Under the pieces are notes generated by a model that saw only the letters and a program-made list of their open reading frames with translations, was not told the DNA's origin and searched no databases. 64,000 nucleotides of DNA from Ancistrus triradiatus (taxonomy: Eukaryota; Chordata; Actinopteri; Siluriformes; Loricariidae): positions 186,001-250,000 of the forward strand of contig JAJAGP010000049.1 in assembly GCA_025084515.1 (NCBI GenBank), written 5' to 3'. Below, piece by piece: positions 46,847 through 50,338 of the stretch. A program made the position numbers and the translations under genes. Position 1 is the stretch's first letter; the number at the start of each line of letters is the position of its first letter.

Positions 46847-47338
46847 ATTTAAAAATAAGTACTCATTTTCATGAATTCGTGTTTTGTATAGACCCATTTA
46901 AATGTGATTTTGCTCTGCATAGAACCAGCGCGACAGCGTGTTTTTTAAAGGAAAAATAGCGGCCTCTATCGGTTTTGAAGTAGAACTGCACGTGAACTTC
47001 GACTTCAGAAGGACTCGATGAGTTAGGAATGGGTCTGAATACTCTTATATTTACGAACGAGTTTACATACTACGTTAGTTAGAAAGGTTTTTGGGAAACA
47101 CTCATAAATTTAAGAATGTTCTTAAAGCACGAGATTATGAAGTACTTTACATTACATTCATCTATCATCTATCATCTATCAGTGCACATATAGCCTACAT
47201 GGGCAAATGAATGCGTGTTTTGTACACAGTTCATGAAAATGACTACGTATCCATGATTTGACAACCTGATGTGATGATTTAACCTTGTAAGCCTGGTATC
47301 CTTTATTTTCAGCTGCAGGTCAGCCCACCAACTTGTAA
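1695..47338 (+). CDS. limch1: limch1, LIM and calponin-homology domains protein 1 (5'-truncated by window; 26 exons)
   Basis: A cytoskeletal adaptor. In mammals LIMCH1 associates with actin stress fibres and activates non-muscle myosin II. The exons in the window encode, in order: the C-terminal part of the CH domain (1695-15946), a Ser-rich linker with SPKRSIRDSGYIDCW and DSFDSLDSIGSRSR (18803-19001), the MPFNQYLPNKSNQ block (23586-23838), the WQDDLAKWKSRRRS region of the DUF4757 type (32491-33686), FTISDVVLERL and YLRQQSLPAPKFT (34273-34690), a variable acidic part (35358-38843), a charged coiled coil (39804-41276) and a full LIM domain (45448-45736), ending SAGQPTNL. These landmarks match LIMCH1 better than its paralogue LMO7, and the neighbour phox2b agrees. 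The frame is unbroken: 1153 residues after one leftover base. The start codon and first CH exons lie outside the window. Human forms are about 1,080 residues. Isoforms cannot be judged without transcripts. Confidence 0.96.
3132..3164. repeat. (GA)n microsatellite
   Basis: Uninterrupted GA dinucleotides in an intron. Confidence 0.95.
3338..3540 (-). mobile_element. tRNA-derived SINE, reversed, cut by a Tc1 element
   Basis: Read on the - strand it has GGGTGGTGCAGCGTTTAAGG, a B-box-like GGATTCAAATCC and the tail phrase CTCTGGATAAAGCCGTCAG, typical of fish tRNA-derived SINEs. The Tc1 element begins directly at its head, and a second inverted copy of the same head lies on the far side of the element (5701-5773). 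Confidence 0.7.
3962..4506. other. GC-rich insert in Tc1 element
   Basis: Base composition jumps well above the AT-rich element on both sides, and Tc1 sequence resumes at about 4507 (GACCACCTTCTCTTGAGATT). Open frames here on both strands have no recognisable domain. It may be a fragment of another repeat, perhaps an LTR element. I cannot assign it. Confidence 0.5.
4673..4905. other. Second GC-rich insert in Tc1 element
   Basis: Begins after the Tc1 phrase ACCAAACCATGATACTAACC and ends before CATAACCCTTTCTTTTAAAC, where Tc1 sequence resumes. Composition resembles the first insert (many CG dinucleotides). No coding similarity is recognised. Confidence 0.45.
6253..6360. repeat. Fish interspersed-repeat fragment (GTCGACCGATATGGG type)
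   Basis: The phrase GTGGTCGACCGATATGGG followed by GGCCGATATACAGTGCTGAT recurs widely in fish genomes as part of a DNA-transposon-derived repeat. Only one end is recognised, so the boundaries are approximate. Confidence 0.45.
7290..7570 (+). mobile_element. Possible LTR-retroelement remnant with proline-tRNA-type primer-binding site
   Basis: Bases 7550-7567 read TGGGGGCTCGACCGGGAC, close to the 18-base proline-tRNA primer-binding site of gammaretrovirus-like elements. The preceding ~250 bases are G/T-rich and could be the R-U5 end of an LTR. I see no CA end exactly before the site, no gag or pol, and no second LTR, so this may be chance or a solo fragment. Confidence 0.3.
8110..8213. repeat. 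Compound (CT)n(CA)n microsatellite
   Basis: CT runs grade into CACACA with interruptions. All open frames over it are repeat translations. Confidence 0.95.
8744..8844 (+). CDS. limch1: limch1 exon B (CH domain)
   Basis: 101 nt, phase 0 to phase 2. Encodes the CH helix segment with GLKGSQLFDPGDLQD, matching the LIMCH1/LMO7 family. Acceptor TCTCTAG|GAC, donor CAA|GTAAGA. Confidence 0.95.
9815..9960. repeat. Interspersed repeat fragment (GGTTTCTTCCT...GGCTTGCTC type)
   Basis: Shares with 26345-26480 the order of AAGGTTTC(T/C)TCCT, a GCC(G/A)CTGTCA phrase and a following pyrimidine-rich part. This is a common fish repeat tail of unknown class to me. Confidence 0.5.
10768..10808. repeat. (GT)n microsatellite
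   Basis: About 20 GT units with one TT interruption. Confidence 0.95.
11085..11955 (+). repeat. Minisatellite, ~60-bp units with two alternating types
   Basis: About a dozen diverged units share the core GTGTTTGAATCAGTGAATCA. One unit type continues TATAGTAGATATTTGTTTCTC then TTTTTCAGAGGGTCAG, and the other continues TTGTTCTTGACAGATATTC. The two types partly alternate, giving a higher-order period of about 120-180 bases. The first type carries a pyrimidine tract plus CAG that looks like a splice acceptor at about 11328, 11513, 11640, 11823 and 11938. Confidence 0.88.
12719..12860 (-). mobile_element. tRNA-derived SINE fragment, reversed
   Basis: Reads CATTTAGCAGATTCTTTTATCCAG, then CAAGGGCCCAAGAGG, then GGGATTCAAACTCACAACC followed by TACTGATTAGTAGTCG, the standard reverse order of a fish tRNA-SINE (tail, body, B box, A box). 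Confidence 0.7.
13063..13093 (+). CDS. limch1: limch1 exon C (CH domain, 31-nt microexon)
   Basis: 31 nt completes a split Lys codon and adds ten codons ending KRLRN, matching the K(L)KN stretch that precedes VLITIYWLG in the family. Acceptor TTGTTACAG, donor AAT|GTAAGT. No other exon fits the phase between exons B and D. Confidence 0.88.
13094..15835 (+). other. limch1 intron, 2.7 kb
   Basis: Holds an inverted-repeat element (14028-14700) with an AT-rich centre. Bases 13094-14027 and 14700-15835 show no gene that I can support. Open frames there lack any recognised domain. Confidence 0.6.
14028..14700. mobile_element. Inverted-repeat (foldback/MITE-like) element
   Basis: The arm at 14028-14090 contains GACATAATACACCTA and CGCCATATTGGTCCAGGC. 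The arm at 14600-14695 contains GCCTGGACCAATATGGCG and TAGGTATATTATGTC, the reverse complement with small changes. The centre is simple TA/AAT-rich sequence. No transposase is seen. Confidence 0.6.
15836..15946 (+). CDS. limch1: limch1 exon D (end of CH domain)
   Basis: 111 nt, phase 0 to 0, 37 residues: VLITIYWLGRAANSS through LREFEGLLSQMRK. This is the last CH helix, very close to LIMCH1. Acceptor TTTCCAG, donor AAG|GTGATT. A symmetric exon, so skipping would keep the frame but break the CH fold. Confidence 0.96.
16553..16640. mobile_element. MITE fragment (ACAGGT...GTTGACCA family)
   Basis: Matches the interior of the elements at 33766-34157 and 47677-48431 (AATGGTCGTTGACCAGACAT and TAGTATAGTC). 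Only one end is left. Confidence 0.5.
17886..18216 (+). mobile_element. tRNA-derived SINE (long form), copy 1
   Basis: Begins GGGGTGGCACAG, has a B-box-like GTTTGATCCCGACC, then GGAGTTTGCATGTTCTCCC, GACATGCGTGTTAGGTTAA, CCCTACGATGGATTGGTG and ends GGATAAAGCGGATAGG with AATGAATAAGTGAAG. Nearly the same order is seen at 20348-20637, and reversed at 49222-49520. Confidence 0.85.
18747..18793. repeat. (TG)n microsatellite directly before a limch1 splice acceptor
   Basis: About 23 TG units end ten bases before exon E. The usual pyrimidine tract is replaced by this run plus TTACTGAAG. Confidence 0.95.
18803..19001 (+). CDS. limch1: limch1 exon E (Ser-rich linker)
   Basis: 199 nt, phase 0 to 1. 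Encodes SPKRSIRDSGYIDCW, then SESLSPPRHAREDSFDSLDS, very close to LIMCH1. Such Ser-rich linkers are commonly phosphorylated. The acceptor is CTGAAG after a TG repeat, and the donor G|GTGAGC. Confidence 0.95.
19060..19560. repeat. Two further units of the GTGGGGAC-type repeat
   Basis: Cores TAACTAATGCTACACCTA near 19090 and TAATTAATGTTGCACCTA near 19380, with TTTTCAAAAGAAAGTTGC and TTGTGGGGACATTGGG between them. Confidence 0.8.
20348..20637 (+). mobile_element. tRNA-derived SINE (long form), copy 2
   Basis: GGGTGGCACGGTGGCACAGT head, CCTCCCACATTCCAAAGACA and GCCCTACGATGGACTGGCAC body, ending CTCTGACAAG. Same family as 17886-18216, here without the GGATAAAGCGG end. Confidence 0.85.
20638..20905. 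repeat. Polypurine tract
   Basis: Roughly 270 bases that are overwhelmingly A and G on the + strand with few pyrimidines. The long open frames here are low-complexity artefacts. Confidence 0.85.
21108..21552. mobile_element. MITE, TGTGCAAAAGTCTTAGG family, copy 1
   Basis: Inverted ends: TGCGCAAATGTCTTAGGCC at the left and GGCCTAAGACTTTTGCACA at the right, followed inward by GCCATTAGATTT / GATGTAATGGTGG. There is no transposase, so it would need an enzyme from elsewhere. Related copies lie at 31968-32310 (right end missing) and 37894-38295. Confidence 0.85.
22490..22705. repeat. Pyrimidine-rich tract
   Basis: Dominated by CTC, TTC and TCTTCTC runs on the + strand. No coding meaning seen. Confidence 0.7.
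23586..23838 (+). CDS. limch1: limch1 exon F
   Basis: 253 nt, phase 1 to 2. Encodes RKLPDVRRDDMLARRTS and MPFNQYLPNKSNQTSYVP, then REESCKSWSSATSPVGGERP, strongly conserved with LIMCH1. Acceptor CTTACAG, donor CAG|GTAAAC. Confidence 0.95.
24519..24990. mobile_element. Palindromic MITE with ~110-bp inverted ends
   Basis: The left arm (24535-24658) has TTCTGCTTATTCT, GTAGTTCTGCAATGACAGAC and TCTCTACATACTTTGTTCGT. The right arm (24884-24990) is its reverse complement with minor changes. The centre has the fish-repeat phrase CAGTGCAGTGCTGAGAATGA. No transposase. Confidence 0.8.
26345..26480. repeat. Interspersed repeat fragment
   Basis: CCTGGTTTCTCTCAAGGTTT followed by CCTCCTTATG and GCCACTGTCATCTC. 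Same type as 9815-9960. Confidence 0.5.
28519..28806 (+). CDS. limch1: limch1 exon G (Ser/Pro-rich)
   Basis: 288 nt, phase 2 to 2, so skippable in frame. Low-complexity, including a short Asn-Pro repeat (NPNPNP) coded by three CCAAAT copies, then MKKLLRRPSSLDKDLSP. I do not recall a clear counterpart in the main human isoform, so it may be alternative or fish-specific, but the open frame and splice sites (CTCTCAG; AAA|GTGAGC) are good. The acceptor could also be three bases later. Confidence 0.82.
28807..31485 (+). other. limch1 intron, 2.7 kb
   Basis: Holds a LINE 3' fragment (29420-30010). Bases 31185-31420 have GTGCAAAAGTTCGGGCACC and GTCCAAACTTTTGGCAC, possibly the remains of a short inverted-repeat transposon. 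No other gene is seen. Confidence 0.55.
29420..30010 (+). mobile_element. LINE (non-LTR retrotransposon) 3' fragment
   Basis: The + frame encodes the familiar C-terminal end of fish LINE reverse-transcriptase proteins: ELGVEPLLFCIERSQLRWFG, then HLIRNPPGHLP and GRRPAGR. Frame shifts occur upstream, and the catalytic RT domain is absent, so it is 5'-truncated and dead. It ends in an AAGAAAAGAAAATGAGATGA tail. I do not assign the clade. Confidence 0.82.
31486..31521 (+). CDS. limch1: limch1 exon H (36-nt microexon)
   Basis: 36 nt, phase 2 to 2, encoding FSRRDSVFDDPE. Acceptor CGTTGTAG, donor GA|GTAAGT. It fits the frame exactly, resembles the SMFDMRCEEE-type junction region of LIMCH1, and could be skipped in frame. 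Confidence 0.82.
31522..32490 (+). other. limch1 intron, 1.0 kb
   Basis: 31697-31870 has degenerate ACCAGCA repeats on both strands, a common fish interspersed repeat. 31968-32310 is a left-end copy of the TGTGCAAAAGTC MITE. Nothing else is recognised. Confidence 0.55.
31968..32310. mobile_element. MITE, TGTGCAAAAGTCTTAGG family, copy 2 (truncated)
   Basis: Left end ACAGTACTGTGCAAAAGTCA then AGGCCACCATTTCATTAGAT. The right inverted end is missing. Confidence 0.7.
32491..32617 (+). CDS. limch1: limch1 exon I (start of conserved DUF4757-type region)
   Basis: 127 nt, phase 2 to 0, ending HRMKEEDSQWQD, which joins DLAKWKSRRRS of the next exon as in LIMCH1. Acceptor CCGCTACAG, donor GAC|GTGAGT. 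Confidence 0.93.
32676..33440. mobile_element. Rearranged Tc1-like remnant
   Basis: The left end ACAGTGCACTCGGAAAGTCT with CAGACCCTTTCAG is a Tc1 terminus. On the + strand near 33000-33060 the start of a transposase is visible (RRKELPVELRDRI). On the - strand at 33128-33439 the following DNA-binding part appears (VREVTENPMVTLADLQRSC, SGLYGRVARQ). The two halves are in opposite orientation, so the copy has been inverted inside and has lost its catalytic part. Confidence 0.75.
33461..33526. repeat. (TG)n microsatellite directly before a limch1 splice acceptor
   Basis: 33 uninterrupted TG units, followed by CGCAG and exon J at 33532. Confidence 0.97.
33532..33686 (+). CDS. limch1: limch1 exon J
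   Basis: 155 nt, phase 0 to 2. Encodes RRRSVSQDLIKKEEER and QRRKSIKTYREIVEE, nearly the same as LIMCH1. The acceptor CGCAG follows a 66-base TG run with no real pyrimidine tract. Donor AAA|GTACGT. Confidence 0.95.
33687..34272 (+). other. limch1 intron, 0.6 kb, mostly one MITE
   Basis: 33766-34157 is a MITE. The remaining bases are short flanks and the splice signals. Confidence 0.7.
33766..34157. mobile_element. MITE, ACAGGT(A/G)TGCGCTGTTTAACA family, copy 1
   Basis: The left end GTACAGGTGTGCGCTGTTTA and the right end GATGTTAAACGTTGCTTACC are inverted. Interior phrase TGTTGACTGAAATGGACACT. A related copy is at 47677-48431. Confidence 0.75.
34273..34690 (+). CDS. limch1: limch1 exon K (largest visible exon)
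   Basis: 418 nt, phase 2 to 0. Encodes TPEEAEAVLRRYAQRFTISD, VVLERLKLPRVLERS and YLRQQSLPAPKFTSTVEAH, matching LIMCH1. Between these is a Ser/Pro-rich stretch. Acceptor CTGTAAG, donor AAG|GTAAAG. Confidence 0.95.
34691..35357 (+). other. limch1 intron, 0.7 kb
   Basis: No repeat or gene recognised. It ends in TTTTCATTTCAG. Confidence 0.6.
35358..35711 (+). CDS. limch1: limch1 exon L (acidic, variable)
   Basis: 354 nt, phase 0 to 0, starting REAMEKLNGETD and rich in Glu, Asp and Ser. Similarity to mammals is weak, as expected for this part. The phase-consistent donor is TCG|GTCTGA, which is not a strong site. If read through, a TGA stop follows after one more codon (35715-35717), so this exon could also be terminal in a short isoform. 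Confidence 0.8.
35712..36384 (+). other. limch1 intron, 0.7 kb, with CA repeat
   Basis: A CA microsatellite (35745-35801) sits 33 bases past the donor and is followed by AT-rich sequence. Nothing else is recognised. Confidence 0.65.
35745..35801. repeat. (CA)n microsatellite
   Basis: About 28 uninterrupted CA units just inside an intron. CA repeats near donors can bind hnRNP L in vertebrates. Confidence 0.97.
36385..36472 (+). CDS. limch1: limch1 exon M
   Basis: 88 nt, phase 0 to 1, PPNEEEAVPQT then VSPPPKQEDPETEVLA. Acceptor TAACAG, donor G|GTCTGT. Frame continuity supports it more than similarity does. Confidence 0.78.
36546..36673 (+). CDS. limch1: limch1 exon N
   Basis: 128 nt, phase 1 to 0, ESERSPEEQLDDKTDS and SQSYTVPES. 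Acceptor TGTTCAG, donor TCG|GTACGA. The intron before it is only 73 bases. Confidence 0.8.
36859..36964 (+). CDS. limch1: limch1 exon O
   Basis: 106 nt, phase 0 to 1, FSQPVLESSEGSASQS onward. Acceptor GTTCTAG, donor G|GTCGGG. Confidence 0.78.
36965..38817 (+). other. limch1 intron, 1.9 kb
   Basis: Contains a MITE (37894-38295) and a SINE-like stretch (38440-38690, with GGTTCTGGGTTCAAGC as a possible B box and CTGGGATAGGCTC). Nothing else is seen. Confidence 0.55.
37894..38295. mobile_element. MITE, TGTGCAAAAGTCTTAGG family, copy 3
   Basis: Left end TACAGTACTGTGCAAAAGTC, right end CTAATGGTGGCCTAAAACTT. The ends are inverted and there is no transposase. Confidence 0.82.
38818..38843 (+). CDS. 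limch1: limch1 exon P (26-nt microexon)
   Basis: 26 nt, phase 1 to 0, EPVEKQHGN. Good sites (TTCTACAG; AAT|GTAAGT), and it repairs the phase between exons O and Q, which is the main reason for calling it. Confidence 0.75.
38844..39803 (+). other. limch1 intron, 1.0 kb
   Basis: No repeat or gene recognised. Confidence 0.5.
39804..39917 (+). CDS. limch1: limch1 exon Q (coiled coil start)
   Basis: 114 nt, phase 0 to 0. Encodes WDPEEERKRQKRWQEEQER, the conserved start of the charged coiled coil. Acceptor ACGCCCAG, donor CAG|GTACAA. Confidence 0.94.
39918..40932 (+). other. limch1 intron, 1.0 kb
   Basis: Holds a GT microsatellite (40157-40196) followed by a short TA run. Nothing else is recognised. 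Confidence 0.55.
40157..40196. repeat. (GT)n microsatellite
   Basis: 20 uninterrupted GT units. Confidence 0.96.
40933..41025 (+). CDS. limch1: limch1 exon R (coiled coil)
   Basis: 93 nt, phase 0 to 0, EKYQREQERLKHEWE and KEVEEEERRYHEE. Nearly the same as LIMCH1. Donor GAG|GTTACA. Confidence 0.95.
41118..41276 (+). CDS. limch1: limch1 exon S
   Basis: 159 nt, phase 0 to 0, starting ERKILEETVAPL and ending IIRSLADWERKQKEM. The first part matches LIMCH1. Acceptor TTGAAAG, donor ATG|GTGAGG. Confidence 0.93.
41277..41976 (+). other. limch1 intron, 0.7 kb
   Basis: No repeat or gene recognised. Confidence 0.55.
41977..42059 (+). CDS. limch1: limch1 exon T
   Basis: 83 nt, phase 0 to 2, KKQRETEMKEPTWTKEEQ. 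Acceptor CTCCCTTAG, donor CAG|GTCAGT. Confidence 0.85.
42165..42262 (+). CDS. limch1: limch1 exon U
   Basis: 98 nt, phase 2 to 1, QSHEQLLGQSNGQ then NQDPDQLQTSQ. Gln-rich like the corresponding LIMCH1 segment. The acceptor is CTATAG. Using the next AG six bases later would drop two Gln codons. Confidence 0.82.
42559..42611. repeat. (AT)n microsatellite
   Basis: About 26 AT units after an A run, within a wider AT-rich stretch. Confidence 0.95.
42880..42990 (+). pseudogene. Decayed duplicate of the 3' end of limch1 exon V
   Basis: Bases 42926-42959 match 44647-44680 at about 30 of 34 positions (AGCACCTGGTGGA, GTAGAAG, TGCGTT), spanning the exon V end and donor. A second match, CAGCTTTCTT(T/C)AAC, follows in both. 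In the copy the donor GT has become AT. Its frame would read LDR then APGGCRR, compared with LDR and APGGRR in the exon. Confidence 0.55.
42999..44445 (-). mobile_element. Tc1-like transposon, near full length
   Basis: Bounded by TA, with inverted ends CAGTGGTGTGAGAAAGTGTT and its complement ...AACACTTTCTCACACCATTG. About 1.45 kb, inserted in an intron, transposase on the - strand. Length and layout fit an intact-size Tc1 element that has since decayed. Confidence 0.92.
43145..44114 (-). pseudogene. Tc1 transposase, frameshifted
   Basis: Starts MPRSKEIQEQLRKKVTEIYQ at 44114. The paired-like DNA-binding part (STIRKRRGKNGLHGRVPRRK) and all three regions holding the DDE acidic residues are present: WADETKV, QQDNDPKHTS and SPDLNPIEMLWHDL. 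Translation needs at least three frame changes (near 43990, 43790 and 43330), so no active protein can be made. Confidence 0.9.
44565..44667 (+). CDS. limch1: limch1 exon V
   Basis: 103 nt, phase 1 to 2, SSLDRTKNSQSAPGGRR at the end. Acceptor TGGTATAG, donor AG|GTGCGT. Confidence 0.83.
44668..45228 (+). other. limch1 intron, 0.6 kb
   Basis: No repeat or gene recognised. Confidence 0.5.
45229..45312 (+). CDS. limch1: limch1 exon W
   Basis: 84 nt, phase 2 to 2, SGSVENADAMPSQSISF then TEQPPSPN. Ser-rich stretch before the LIM domain. Acceptor CTCCTCAG, donor CAG|GTATCA. Confidence 0.86.
45448..45556 (+). CDS. limch1: limch1 exon X (LIM domain, first half)
   Basis: 109 nt, phase 2 to 0. SGKKLCSSCGLALGKGAAM, then LYFHIQCFR. 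Supplies Cys-Cys and His-Cys of the first zinc finger. Acceptor GTGTGTAG, donor AGG|GTTTGT. Confidence 0.97.
45634..45736 (+). CDS. limch1: limch1 exon Y (LIM domain, second half)
   Basis: 103 nt, phase 0 to 1. CGICKGQLGDTTTGTDVRI then NCHQCYIRSR. With exon X this gives CX2C-X19-HX2C-X2-CX2C-X21-CX2C, so all eight zinc ligands of a LIM domain are present. Donor T|GTGAGT. Confidence 0.97.
46014..46529 (-). mobile_element. Internally deleted Tc1-like element
   Basis: Inverted ends CACTGCCTGGCCAAAA and TTTTGGCCAGGCAGTG. Only the C-terminal part of a transposase remains on the - strand (PPQSPDLNPIENLQDVLEK and QRMRAVVKDKGGPTNY, 46045-46383). A different Tc1 subfamily from the other copies. Confidence 0.88.
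46810..46842. repeat. (AT)n microsatellite
   Basis: About 16 AT units. Confidence 0.95.
47313..47338 (+). CDS. limch1: limch1 exon Z (last coding exon, stop TAA)
   Basis: 26 nt of coding sequence, phase 1, encoding the C-terminus SAGQPTNL and TAA at 47336-47338; mammalian LIMCH1 ends SAGQPTTL. Acceptor TTATTTTCAG. The 3' untranslated region follows without a clear end. The nearest AATAAA motifs on + are far away (50187, in a transposon, and 51506 or later). Confidence 0.93.
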
Positions 47339-47676
47339 GAAGACTTTGTGATTTGGGACCTCCTGAACACCTGTGTCTCACCAACCCTCCCATAACCATC
47401 CAGTGCTTGTACTGATCTATGTAGATATGATGATATAGCCCAAGACATTTATCAAAAAAAAGCCTGGTGCTTGGTTCAGCTGGTGGAAAGCCAGATGATT
47501 TCTTTATTCAATCAGTAATGTTCTGCCAACTTTATTTACATGTTCTAAGCTATATTTGAAAATTAGTTCCAACAGTATCACTAAACTAGGACGGTGCAGA
47601 TAAACCTTTGTCTATAGGTGGAACTACATTTAAATACACCAGCCCATGTGCCAGCTTCAGGTCTAAAACGTGATTT

Positions 47677-48431
47677 ATACAGGTATCCTCCGTTTAACAA
47701 CCGCATTGCGTTCTGTGACACAGGTCGTTGACCAAAATGGACATTGACCGGACATTACCATAGTCACATTGTCTTTTTGCTACTGTAATGTAAATATAGA
47801 GGGTATTTTTTACAAGAAAACTGCGTGCAAACAATACGTAAAAGCATCAGATATTTAGCATCTTGAATGTTATGACCCAGTGTTTTTTCAAGCCCTAACA
47901 CCTATGAGGATGGTATGATGGACCTGATCTAGAAAGGCATCGATAGACAGTAGTAGGAACAACACAGAAGATCAGCCAGATGAACCAGAGACTCAGTACG
48001 TGAATGTGAACCAGTTGATATAGTTACAGATTAGAGAGAATATGCAGGTAGTGGAGGGACAAACAAAGGAGTACTACTTACAATAGGACAGGTGCATATG
48101 CTTAGAAACACCATCTATAGCTTGGTACCAATACGTAGAGGAAAATCATTCAAAAGAACACGAGTAACTTACAAAAAAGTGTCTAAACACATCAACCGAG
48201 TTAGAAACGTCTCTAGTCCAATGGTGAACTAATGAACAAGCGTGCACACTTAACTCTAACTCCAGTCTCTCCTGGTGGATCCGCAGCGCTGATTGGCTGT
48301 TGAGGTGACCAGCTGTTTACAGCCACAACATCCAGATTTAAGTCCTTTTATGATTTATTATTATTTTAAGACCTCTGTTGTTAAAAATATGAACGTTGAT
48401 CGGATGGACGTTAAACAGTGCATACCTGTAT
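47677..48431. mobile_element. MITE-like element, ACAGGTATCC...GTTTAAC family, copy 2
   Basis: The left end ACAGGTATCCTCCGTTTAAC and the right end GACGTTAAACAGTGCATACC are inverted. The interior GTCGTTGACCAAAATGGACA matches the copy at 33766. No transposase seen. Confidence 0.75.
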
Positions 48432-48904
48432 TAGAATCTGAGGTTGAAGCAGTTTATGGAGGATTTACCACAGTTCCAGTGGATCAGTGACTTCAGGTCC
48501 AATTTTCCGTAGCATATAATAAGCAAAAAAATCTTCTTATGGATTGTATACAAAGAATCAGCTCCAGAGTTGTTGCCCATCTTGCTAAGGATGTTTTTAA
48601 ATTGGTTTTCAAAAAAATGTATTTATTCTATACAGTCTAATCTCACACTGAAATCATTCCTTGAGCCTAAAAACACTGAGAACTTTAAACTGATGTACAT
48701 TCGTCTCAAGAAAAAAGTCGTTATGTCGTACTTTGTATCAGCTGAGTTGAAATTGGAGATTACAGAGCAGGAGATTCATTCAGCTCAGCCCAGAGGTTAT
48801 TAGTGGGGTCCAGGTTTGATAACTGGGACTTTTGGTGGATTGGACCTGTGTTTTGTATTATTTTGCTGTCAGATACAGCCAGACTTTCGTGTCACATCTG
48901 GTAT

Positions 48905-49050
48905 TCGCATTTGTCATTTAGCAGATTCTTTTATCCAGACAATGTACAATCCAAGTAATTTTGCATTAGGAGTCTTGTGCAAGGGCCCAGCAAGAGTCAC
49001 AACCCTTGTGGTCCAGACTTCAGTCCCTTAACCGCTGCACCAACACATAG
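48905..49050 (-). mobile_element. tRNA-derived SINE fragment, reversed
   Basis: CATTTAGCAGATTCTTTTATCCAG, GCAAGGGCCCAGCAAGAG and CTTAACCGCTGCACCAAC in the same order as the copy at 12719. Its head region is partly lost. Confidence 0.65.
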
Positions 49051-49221
49051 AGTCCATGATGCCATGTAATATATAGTCCATGATACCATGCTTTTGTAAG
49101 GAAGCCTTCATCCCAACATCACAGATCCTCCATCACACTTTACAGCTGGGATTGGGTTATTTTCTGTACAATAATCTTTCCTTTCACATCTAACACACCT
49201 TGAGCGTTTGTCACCAGAAGC

Positions 49222-49520
49222 TCATTCATTCGTTAATTTTCATATATGCTTAATCTAATTCAGGATGTCTGGGCGCACAGAACGCAAAGTGGGAACCGAC
49301 CCTAGACAGTCTGCCATTCCATTGCGGGACACTCAAACACACTCACTTATGCTGGGACACTTTAGAGACAGTGGAGGTGTTTGGATTGTTGGAGGAAACA
49401 GGAGTACCCCAGGAGAACATGCAAACTACATAGACAGAGTACAGATGAGAGCCAAACCAGGGGTCTGTGGAGCTTTGAGGCAATATCGCTATACACTTGC
49501 ATGCCCAGCTCTAATGTCAT
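49222..49520 (-). mobile_element. tRNA-derived SINE (long form), reversed, diverged
   Basis: Reverse of the 17886 family: TTCATTCGTTAATTTTCATA, then AATTCAGGATGTCTGGGCGC, GTTGGAGGAAACAGGAGTAC, GAGAACATGCAAACTACAT. An open frame over it is a by-product. Confidence 0.65.
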
Positions 49521-49883
49521 CTTCTTCAAGCACAGAACTCGGGTCCAATAGTGTCTAGCGAACTCCAGGTGCCAAAGAGCGTTATGTGACATTAAACTGT
49601 GGATTTGGAGACTTACGATCCCAAAATGCTGCAAATCTCCATCTGTGATATTTGCAGAAATATTGATCTTTGTAACAATCATGTTCAAACTGCACAGGAG
49701 CAAAACACAGTTGCTTCCTCTTCTAATCTTCTGATGGATTTAAACTTCTGAGTTATTGTGAGTGTCTGTGGGTATTTGTAGACATTCAGCTACTTCGATA
49801 AATCATTTATAGCCGTGACCTGATTTCTGATTTTCAGTACTCTTATGTTTCATTTGATTTTAGATCTCATTTTGTTTCAGCTT

Positions 49884-50338
49884 ATACAAGTTTGTGAACC
49901 CTTCAGAATGCACTTTTCTTCATAAATATCACCTAAAACATAATCAGACATTCACATGTGTCCTAAAAGACATGAATCAACCCGTTCATGTGAGGAAACC
50001 CACCAACAGCCCAGAGTTGAAGTTGTTCTGTGATGGGGAATGGGCTAAAAGTCTGCAAGTCGATGTTCAACAGTTCAACAGTTAAACGTTTAGTTGCAGT
50101 TATTGCTGCACAATGGGGTCAGATACTGAAAGCCAAGGTTCACATATTTTTGCCGCTCATAGATGTGTACAGATATGTGATGTATTCCTTAATAAATACA
50201 TAAACAAATGTAATATTTTTGTGTTCTTTGTTTAATTTGGTTCTATTCATCTACTTTTATCACTGAGGATGATTTAAGTCATATTTATGCAGAAATATAG
50301 ACATGTCTAAAGGGTTCACAAACTTTAGAGCTCCACTG
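49884..50338 (+). mobile_element. Deleted Tc1 derivative related to the 3542 element
   Basis: CAAGTTTGTGAACCCTTCAG at one end and AGGGTTCACAAACTTTAGAG at the other are inverted. Between them only the transposase C-terminal phrase VRKPTNSPELKLFCDGEWAK remains on +. Confidence 0.8.

Larger units (their letters stand above)
45737..47312 (+). other. limch1 last intron, 1.6 kb
   Basis: Contains an internally deleted Tc1 element (46014-46529) and AT repeats (46810-46842). A short TCTATCA repeat lies near 47160-47180. No other gene. Confidence 0.65.
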